Assembly (NCBI GenBank): GCA_022823305.1
Contig: JAJDXK010000125.1
Coordinates: 1 to 39,192 of the forward strand
Source of the DNA: Alphaproteobacteria bacterium
GTDB taxonomy: Bacteria; Pseudomonadota; Alphaproteobacteria; UBA828
Direction: 5' to 3'
Length of the DNA stretch: 39,192 nt
This document shows, one piece after another, positions 34,115 through 39,192 of the stretch (position 1 is the stretch's first letter; every line of letters begins with the position of its first letter). The notes below the pieces were generated by a model. That model had not been told where the DNA came from. It saw only the letters and a list, made by a program, of their open reading frames with translations, and searched no databases. The position numbers and the translations under genes were made by a program.

Positions 34115-34990
34115 ATGGACGCCGACGATCTCGGAGTCCTCACCGAGAAAATTCCGATCGGCAAGTGGATCGCCAGCGCCGTCGAGTTCATCAAGGACCA
34201 TCTCTTCCACGAACTGCGGGCTTTCTCGGAATCCGTCGGCTGGCTGCTCGACGCCTGCGCCGACTTCCTCGGACTGATCCCGCCCCTTCTCTTCGTCGCC
34301 CTCGTCGCGGGTCTGGCCTACTGGCTGCACCGCAGCATCGCTCTGGTCATCGGCGTCGTCATCGGCCTGCTGCTCGTCCTCAACCTCGGTTACTGGGAGG
34401 AGATGCTCTACACGGTGGTGCTGGTCTCGGCCTCCACCTTCGTGTGCATGCTGGTCGGCGTTCCCATCGGCATCGCGGCGGCCCATCGGCCGTGGCTCTA
34501 CCGGGCGCTGCGTCCGGTCCTCGACCTGATGCAGACCATCCCGCCCTTCGTCTACCTGATCCCGGCGCTGACCTTCTTCGGCCTGGGCCTGGTGCCGGGC
34601 CTCATCGCCACCGTGGTCTTCGTCATTCCGGCGCCGATCCGGCTCACCCATCTCGGCATCTCCAGCGCGCCCCGGCCGCTGCTCGAGGCAGGCCGCGCCT
34701 TCGGCGCCAGCGACCTGCAGCTCCTGCTCAAGGTGGAGCTGCCCCACGCGATGCCGAACATCATGCAGGGGATTACCCAGAGCATCATGCTGTCGCTTTC
34801 CATGGTGGTGATCGCCGCCCTGGTGGGTGCTCCCGGAATCGGCGTGCCCGTGGTGCGGGCGCTCACCACGGTCAACGTCGGTCAGGGCTTCGAGGCGGGG
34901 CTCGTGATCGTGATCGTCGCCATCGTGCTCGACCGTATCGTCAAGCAGTCCAGGAAGCGCGCACGCAGGAGGGGCACGACCGCACGCTGA
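34115..34990 (+). CDS. choW: Choline ABC transporter permease ChoW
   Basis: A 291-residue inner-membrane permease of the ProW/OpuAB type. An N-terminal cytoplasmic stretch (about 1-50) precedes hydrophobic spans FLGLIPPLLFVALVAGLAYW, SIALVIGVVIGLLLVLNLG, TVVLVSASTFVCMLVGVPIG, FVYLIPALTFFGLGLVPG, IATVVFVIPAPI and a C-terminal pair. The cytoplasmic coupling segment is EAGRAFGASDLQLLLKVELP, and TQSIMLSLSMVVIAALVGAPGIG is the typical last conserved block. GGGGAGGGG precedes the ATG. It overlaps choV by one base (TGATG). It moves choline bound by ChoX across the inner membrane with ChoV energy. Confidence 0.93.
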   Translation: MDADDLGVLTEKIPIGKWIASAVEFIKDHLFHELRAFSESVGWLLDACADFLGLIPPLLFVALVAGLAYWLHRSIALVIGVVIGLLLVLNLGYWEEMLYTVVLVSASTFVCMLVGVPIGIAAAHRPWLYRALRPVLDLMQTIPPFVYLIPALTFFGLGLVPGLIATVVFVIPAPIRLTHLGISSAPRPLLEAGRAFGASDLQLLLKVELPHAMPNIMQGITQSIMLSLSMVVIAALVGAPGIGVPVVRALTTVNVGQGFEAGLVIVIVAIVLDRIVKQSRKRARRRGTTAR

Positions 34991-36294
34991 TGGCCGTCAT
35001 CGCCTTCGACCACGTCGACGTGATCTTCGGCCGGAAGGTCGGGGAGGCACTGGCCCTGCTCGACGCCGGCGCCGACAAGGACCGCGTCTTCGAGGAGACC
35101 GGCCAGGTGGTGGGCGTGCAGGACGCCTCGCTCGAGGTCGAGGCCGGCGAGATCTTCGTTCTCATGGGGCTCTCCGGCTCGGGCAAGTCGACGCTGCTCC
35201 GCTGCGTCAACGGCCTCAACCGGGCGACCAGGGGCCGCGTCCTGATCGACGACGGCGGGCAGGAGATCGACGTCACCGACTGCGACTCCCGCTTCATGCG
35301 CAGGCTGCGGATGGAGCGCGTCTCCATGGTCTTCCAGCAGTTCGCGCTGATGCCGTGGCGCACCATCGCCGACAATGTTGCGCTCGGGCTGGAGATACGC
35401 GGCGTCTCCAAGGCCGAGCGCCGCCAGCGTGTGACGGAGGTGCTGGAGCAGGTGGGGCTCGGCTCCTGGCTCGACCACCATCCGCACGAGCTATCGGGCG
35501 GCATGCAGCAGCGCGTGGGGCTCGCCCGCGCCTTCGCCACCGATGCCGAGATCCTGCTCATGGACGAGCCCTACTCGGCCCTCGATCCGCTGATCCGCGA
35601 GCGCCTGCAGGACGAGCTGCTGGCAATTCAGCGCACCATGAAGCGGACCATCCTCTTCGTCAGCCACGACCTCGACGAGGCGCTCAAGATCGGCAGCCGC
35701 ATCGCCATCATGGAGGGCGGACGCATCGTCCAGGTGGGCCCGCCGGAGGAGATCGTCACCGAGCCGGCGGACGAGTACGTGCGCCAGTTCGTCGCCAACG
35801 TGAACCCGCTCAACGTGCTGCGCGGCATCTCGCTGATGCGCCCGCTGGAGGCGCTGCGCAGCGAGGACGGCGTCCACCTGCTCGACGACGCGTCGGCCAT
35901 GACCTGCCGGCTCGACGCCGGGGGCCGGCCCGAGGCGCTGGCCCTGCAAGGGGCGCCGGCGCGGCTCGTGCCCTATCGGGAGGGCATGGACCTCTCCGCC
36001 CTCGGCAAGGGCGAGATCGTCGCAGGCGGCCCGGAGACGACCATGCGCACCGCGCTGGAGGTGCGCCACGAGACCGGCCGCGCGATGCCGCTGCTCGGCG
36101 GCGCGGGGCAGCTGATCGGAGTCATCGGCGCGGCCGAGCTCCTGTCTGCGATGGTGCGCCGGGGCGCGGAGCCGGCGGTCGCCCCGGGCTCGGAGGCGCC
36201 CGACGCCGCGCCGGCGACGCCCGCGGATGGCGCGGACGCGCCGCCTGCCGATGACGTGGCTGCGCAGGCGGCGGGTCCGGCGAGGCTCCAATGA
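34990..36294 (+). CDS. choV: Choline ABC transporter ATP-binding protein ChoV
   Basis: A 434-residue ATPase of the ProV/OpuAA type. Walker A is GLSGSGKST (60-68), Q-loop VFQQFALMPW, signature LSGGMQQR (168-175), Walker B LLMDEPYSALD (189-199) and H-loop SHDLDEAL. A C-terminal CBS-like region (about 280-390) follows with GMDLSALGKGEIV and GGAGQLIGVIGAAELL. The last 40 or so residues are a low-complexity Ala/Pro/Asp tail (GSEAPDAAPATPADGADAP). In ProV/OpuA the CBS region senses osmotic strength; here it is degenerate. The stop overlaps the next gene (ATGA), so the downstream binding protein is part of the operon. Confidence 0.93.
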   Translation: MAVIAFDHVDVIFGRKVGEALALLDAGADKDRVFEETGQVVGVQDASLEVEAGEIFVLMGLSGSGKSTLLRCVNGLNRATRGRVLIDDGGQEIDVTDCDSRFMRRLRMERVSMVFQQFALMPWRTIADNVALGLEIRGVSKAERRQRVTEVLEQVGLGSWLDHHPHELSGGMQQRVGLARAFATDAEILLMDEPYSALDPLIRERLQDELLAIQRTMKRTILFVSHDLDEALKIGSRIAIMEGGRIVQVGPPEEIVTEPADEYVRQFVANVNPLNVLRGISLMRPLEALRSEDGVHLLDDASAMTCRLDAGGRPEALALQGAPARLVPYREGMDLSALGKGEIVAGGPETTMRTALEVRHETGRAMPLLGGAGQLIGVIGAAELLSAMVRRGAEPAVAPGSEAPDAAPATPADGADAPPADDVAAQAAGPARLQ

Positions 36295-37118
36295 AGAAGG
36301 GACGTCCCATGGCTCGCAGGTTCCGCACGCTCGCTCTCGTCCTGCTGGCGCTGGTCGCGGCCCCTGCGGCCTCGGCGCACTACGTCGACCTGAACCAGGC
36401 GCTGCACAGCAGGGACACGCTGACCGTCGGCATCGCGCTCACCGGCCAGCCCTTCGCCTACAAGCGGGACGGGGCGCTCAGGGGCTTCGAGGTCGAGATG
36501 GCGCGCGCCGTGGCCGAAGCCCACGGGCTGGCGCTGGAGCTGGTGCGGCTGCCGCGCGCGCGCCTGGCCGAGGCGCTCGCCGCAGGCGAGGTGGACACCG
36601 TCAACACGCTCGCCCTGGAGGCCGAGCCGGAGGCCGCCAGGACCGTGCCCTATCTCGTGGTCGGCGACCACCTGATGGTGCTGCGCGGCAACCCCTTCCG
36701 CATCCGCGAGGCGGGCGATCTCGCCGGCCGCGTCACCTCGGTCACCTCGGGCTCGAGCGCCGAGCGTTTCGCCCACGACCTCAACCGGGAGTTCGTGGAG
36801 GCAGGCCGGGAGCCGATGCACGTCCACTCCTTCCCCGACGACCGCTGGACCCACTTCCCGGTCTCCATGGGCCACGCGCATGGCTACTTCACCCGGACCG
36901 TGAGCGCGGTGGCGGCGGACGCCGATCCCGACTCGCGCAACCGTCTGCTGGAAGGGGTGTTCCGCCCGGTGCGCGAGGTGGGCTTCGCCATCCGCGCGGG
37001 CAACGACAAGCTGCACCACGCGGTCGAGCACGCCGTCGCCGCCATGGTCGCCACCGGCAAGTACCGCAGGCTGCGCGAGGCGCACGGCCTGCCCGCCGAC
37101 CTCTCCCCTTACCGGTAG
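36291..37118 (+). CDS. Family 3 periplasmic solute-binding protein coupled to choV
   Basis: A 275-residue type 2 binding protein of the amino-acid/GltI-like class (SBP_bac_3). The signal peptide covers residues 1-29 (cleavage near ASA/H). LTVGIALTGQPFAYKRDGALRGFEVEMARAVAE is the canonical strand with P-F-x-G-F-E-V-E-x-A pattern. EVDTVNTLALEAEPEAARTVPYLV is the second lobe. The ATG overlaps the choV stop; a second ATG at 36309, with GAAGGG ahead, is possible. It may supply choVW with another ligand, act as a sensor, or belong to a different permease. A 3-base gap separates it from the convergent permease gene. Confidence 0.85.
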   Translation: MKKGRPMARRFRTLALVLLALVAAPAASAHYVDLNQALHSRDTLTVGIALTGQPFAYKRDGALRGFEVEMARAVAEAHGLALELVRLPRARLAEALAAGEVDTVNTLALEAEPEAARTVPYLVVGDHLMVLRGNPFRIREAGDLAGRVTSVTSGSSAERFAHDLNREFVEAGREPMHVHSFPDDRWTHFPVSMGHAHGYFTRTVSAVAADADPDSRNRLLEGVFRPVREVGFAIRAGNDKLHHAVEHAVAAMVATGKYRRLREAHGLPADLSPYR

Positions 37119-37121
37119 GCC

Positions 37122-38051
37122 CTATACGCCTCTCAGGCGCGGGTCGAGCGCATCGCGCAGGCCGTCGCCGATGTAGTTCACGCTCAGCACCGTGAGCGAG
37201 ATCGCGAGCCCCGGCCACAGCACCCGCGCCGGCGTCACCGAGATGAAGTTGGCGCCGTCGAAGAGCAGCCGCCCCCAGGTCGGGAAGTCGGGCGGGAAGC
37301 CCAGCCCGAGGAAGGAGAGGGCGGATTCGGTGATGATGGCGTTGGCGATGCCGAGCGTCGCCGAGACCATGATCGGGCTCAGCACGTTGGGCAGGATGTG
37401 GCGGGTGATGATGCGCCGCCTGCGCGTGCCGATGCTCCGCGCCGCGGTCACGAACTCGCGCTCGCGCAGCGCCAGCACGTCGCCCCGCACGATGCGCGCG
37501 GTCTGCATCCAGCTCGTGATGCCGATGATGAGCACCACCAGCAGGAAGATCCCCGTCTCCGGGCCGAAGGCGGCGCGCAGGCTGTCGCGGAAGAGCATGA
37601 TGACCACCAGCAGCAGCGGCAGCAGCGGCAGCGCCAGGAACATGTCGGTGAGCCGCATCAGGAGGCCGTCGAGCCGCCGGAAGTAGCCCGCGAGCACGCC
37701 GACGAGCGTGCCGAGCACCAGCGCGATCAGCATCGCCGTGAAGCCCACCGCGAGGGAGATGCGCCCGCCCGCCAGCAGCTGGGCCAGGATGTCGCGGCCG
37801 AGGTTGTCGGTCCCCAGCGGATGGGCGAGGGAGGGGCCCCGGTTCTTCGCCAGGATGTCGAGGTAGTGCGGGTCGATGCCGTGGATCAGCGGGCCGATGG
37901 CCACGGCCAGCGCGATGGAGATGAACACGCCCGCGCCCGCGAGCGCGCCGGTGTGGTTGCGGAAGGCGAGCCACACGTCCATCCAGAGCGAGCGGTGGCG
38001 CTGCATGCCGCGCGGGGGGCCGGAAAGGCTGCCTGAGGGCGCGTCCACCAT
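37122..38051 (-). CDS. ABC transporter permease, DppC-like (dipeptide/nickel type)
   Basis: A 309-residue permease. The first span is GALAGAGVFISIALAVAIGPLI, then the periplasmic HPLGTDNLGRDILAQLLAGGRISL typical of OppC/DppC, spans around 100-165, the cytoplasmic loop LREREFVTAARSIGTRRRRIITRHILPN, and SALSFLGLGFPPDFPTWGRLL near the C-terminus. DPRLRGV is the usual ending. The ATG is three bases after the DppB-like stop, so the two are one operon. The ATPase and binding protein genes are not adjacent inside the window; they may lie upstream beyond the edge, or the YejA-like protein may be related. It converges on the family 3 binding protein gene with a 3-base gap. Confidence 0.92.
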   Translation of the reverse strand: MVDAPSGSLSGPPRGMQRHRSLWMDVWLAFRNHTGALAGAGVFISIALAVAIGPLIHGIDPHYLDILAKNRGPSLAHPLGTDNLGRDILAQLLAGGRISLAVGFTAMLIALVLGTLVGVLAGYFRRLDGLLMRLTDMFLALPLLPLLLVVIMLFRDSLRAAFGPETGIFLLVVLIIGITSWMQTARIVRGDVLALREREFVTAARSIGTRRRRIITRHILPNVLSPIMVSATLGIANAIITESALSFLGLGFPPDFPTWGRLLFDGANFISVTPARVLWPGLAISLTVLSVNYIGDGLRDALDPRLRGV

Positions 38052-38054
38052 CGC

Positions 38055-39068
38055 TCAGCCGTAGCGGATGCGCGGGTCGAGGACGCCGTAGAGCACGTCC
38101 GCGACCAGGTTGAAGAGCACGATCAGCACCGCGAAGAGGAACGAGAGCGTCTGCACCAGCGGGATGTCGGCGCCCTGGATCGCGGTGATGAGGAGCTCGC
38201 CGATGCCGTTCACGCGGAAGATCTTCTCGGTGATGATGGCGCCACCGAAGACGGTGGGGATGCCGAGCGCGATCAGCGTCACCACCGGGATCAGGCTGTT
38301 GCGCATCACGTGGATGAAGAGCACGACGCGCTCGCGCAGGCCCTTGGCGCGGGCGGTGCGCACGTAGTCCTGCGTCAGGTTGTCGAGCACCGCGGCGCGC
38401 ATGAAGCGGCTGATCTGCGCCGCGTTGAAGAGCGCGAGCACCATCACCGGCATGACGATCTGCTTGACCTGCACCCAGAAGCTCGCGAGGTCGGTGACGC
38501 GGTGCGTGGTGTCGTAGATCGAGGGCAGCCAGCCGAGGCTGACGCTGAAGACGACGATCATGAGCAGGCCGGTGAAGAAGGTCGGCGCCGAGAAGCCGAT
38601 CATCGAGACGAAGGTGCCCACCTGGTCGAACCAGGAATACTGCCGGTAGGCCGATACGATCCCGATGGGCACCGCGATGAGGATGCCGATCAGGTAGGAG
38701 AGCCCCACCACCCAGAGCGTCTGCGGCAGGCGCTCGATGATGAGGTCCACCACCGGGCTCCGCGTCGCCCACGAGCGCACGCGCAAGCGCTCCTCGGAAG
38801 CGCCGATCTCCACGCCGAAGGCCCGCTCGATCAGGTTGAGCGGCTCGTTGACGAAGAACTGCTCCATCCACCTGGCGTAGCGGACGTGGAAGGCCTCGCC
38901 GAGCCCGAGGGATTGCCGTATCTGCTCGCGGGCCTCGGCCGGGATGGTGAGCGGAAGCTGGCCGGTGGGGTCGTTGGGCGCGAGGTCGAGCAGGGCGAAG
39001 ATGATGAAGCTGATCGCGATCAGCGTCGGCACCGCGAAGAGCAGGCGGCGGATGACGTAGTGGATCAT
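38055..39068 (-). CDS. ABC transporter permease, DppB/AppB-like (dipeptide/nickel type)
   Basis: A 337-residue permease. IRRLLFAVPTLIAISFIIFALLDLAPNDP is the N-terminal span and short domain typical of OppB/DppB. A hydrophilic periplasmic segment (about 35-105) follows, then LPQTLWVVGLSYLIGILIAVPIGIVSA and further spans. The cytoplasmic coupling motif is DYVRTARAKGLRERVVLFIHVMRNSLIP, and GGAIITEKIFRVNGIGELLI and DPRIRYG close it. The long periplasmic insert, compared with E. coli DppB, is common in AppB-type proteins. It starts 24 bases from the terminal palindrome, so a full-length promoter may lie beyond the window or be folded in the palindrome. Confidence 0.92.
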   Translation of the reverse strand: MIHYVIRRLLFAVPTLIAISFIIFALLDLAPNDPTGQLPLTIPAEAREQIRQSLGLGEAFHVRYARWMEQFFVNEPLNLIERAFGVEIGASEERLRVRSWATRSPVVDLIIERLPQTLWVVGLSYLIGILIAVPIGIVSAYRQYSWFDQVGTFVSMIGFSAPTFFTGLLMIVVFSVSLGWLPSIYDTTHRVTDLASFWVQVKQIVMPVMVLALFNAAQISRFMRAAVLDNLTQDYVRTARAKGLRERVVLFIHVMRNSLIPVVTLIALGIPTVFGGAIITEKIFRVNGIGELLITAIQGADIPLVQTLSFLFAVLIVLFNLVADVLYGVLDPRIRYG

Positions 39069-39092
39069 CGCCCGTGCTGGCTGGCGGACAGG

Positions 39093-39192
39093 CGAGGCGC
39101 GGACAAAAACACCCCCATCTCACCCCGCCCCTCTCCGCCCCCGGGGGCGGAGAGGGGCGGGGTGAGATGGGGGTGTTTTTGTCCGCGCCTCG
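39093..39192. repeat. Perfect 100-bp palindrome at the window end, with family 1 core
   Basis: Bases 39093-39142 and 39143-39192 are exact reverse complements with no loop and no mismatch; the axis is in CCCCC/GGGGG. The inner part (39111-39174) has the family 1 sequence (CCCCCATCTCACCCCGCCCC). The outer 18 bases (CGAGGCGCGGACAAAAAC) are also mirrored, and the mirror stops exactly where the window stops. This points to a contig end with a foldback, or a repeat-driven assembly stop. Confidence 0.9.

Noticed and set aside
34988..34992. Frameshift or fusion at the choW-choV junction
   Set aside because: The TGATG arrangement is an ordinary one-base stop/start overlap, and both proteins are complete.
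37122..39068. Assigning the two dipeptide permeases as the yejBE partners of the YejA-like protein
   Set aside because: Their motifs are DppB/DppC or AppB type and they lie 12 kb away; the link is not supported by the sequence.

Overview
The window is a high-GC stretch (roughly 70% G+C by eye, not counted) from what is most likely an alphaproteobacterium. The grounds are the order lgt / MidA-type methyltransferase / pgeF, the sdhE-mfd pair, the hopanoid genes hpnC-hpnD, class III alcohol dehydrogenase, and a choXWV choline importer next to betI-betA. The order (Rhodospirillales-like) is an inference. The left edge cuts a lipoprotein gene. The right edge ends on the last base of a perfect 100-bp palindrome, which suggests that the window is a contig end. 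No rRNA, tRNA, CRISPR array, transposase or phage gene was seen.

Layout. 1-4070 (minus): an envelope and housekeeping operon hldD-lgt-midA-pgeF, then a 26-residue membrane peptide and the cut lipoprotein; most junctions overlap or nearly touch. 4071-4377: an hldD promoter candidate and a folded GC-rich repeat. 4378-7373 (minus): dxr-hpnC-hpnD, joining the first committed MEP step to squalene formation for hopanoids. 7500-8339: phhB on plus, converging on a small ParE-type toxin-antitoxin pair. 8349-12127 (minus): sdhE-mfd. 12159-18039 (minus): an amino-acid-related group of a diaminopropionate ammonia-lyase-like PLP enzyme, an LLM flavin oxidoreductase, an unusual serine hydroxymethyltransferase homologue overlapping an EctD-like Fe(II)/2-oxoglutarate dioxygenase, and a metal amidohydrolase. 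18410-21702 (plus): a glutathione transferase, a SulP-STAS anion transporter with a degenerate cyclic-nucleotide-binding tail, and an ABM monooxygenase.

21748-30308 (minus): a PotABCD-type ABC importer (order ATPase, binding protein, two permeases), then a glutathione-dependent formaldehyde dehydrogenase, a YejA-like peptide-binding protein and two tandem SnoaL-like proteins. 30587-37118: a choline and glycine-betaine region. betI-betA runs on minus and choX-choW-choV plus a second, family-3 binding protein runs on plus, with a shared 20-bp inverted-repeat operator candidate in the divergent promoter region. 37122-39068 (minus): the two permeases of a dipeptide-type ABC transporter. 39069-39192: the terminal palindrome.

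Two families of dispersed GC-rich folded repeats run through the window. Family 1 lies at 4223-4333, 14405-14552 and 39111-39174. Family 2 lies at 14434-14529, 18222-18327 and 32294-32390. One family 2 copy appears to sit inside a family 1 copy, and another supplies the C-terminal tail of BetI. The most unusual biology is the glyA-like/dioxygenase pair with its altered active-site motif, the repeat-derived BetI tail, the extra binding protein in the choline operon, and a ChoX with an altered ligand-site residue.
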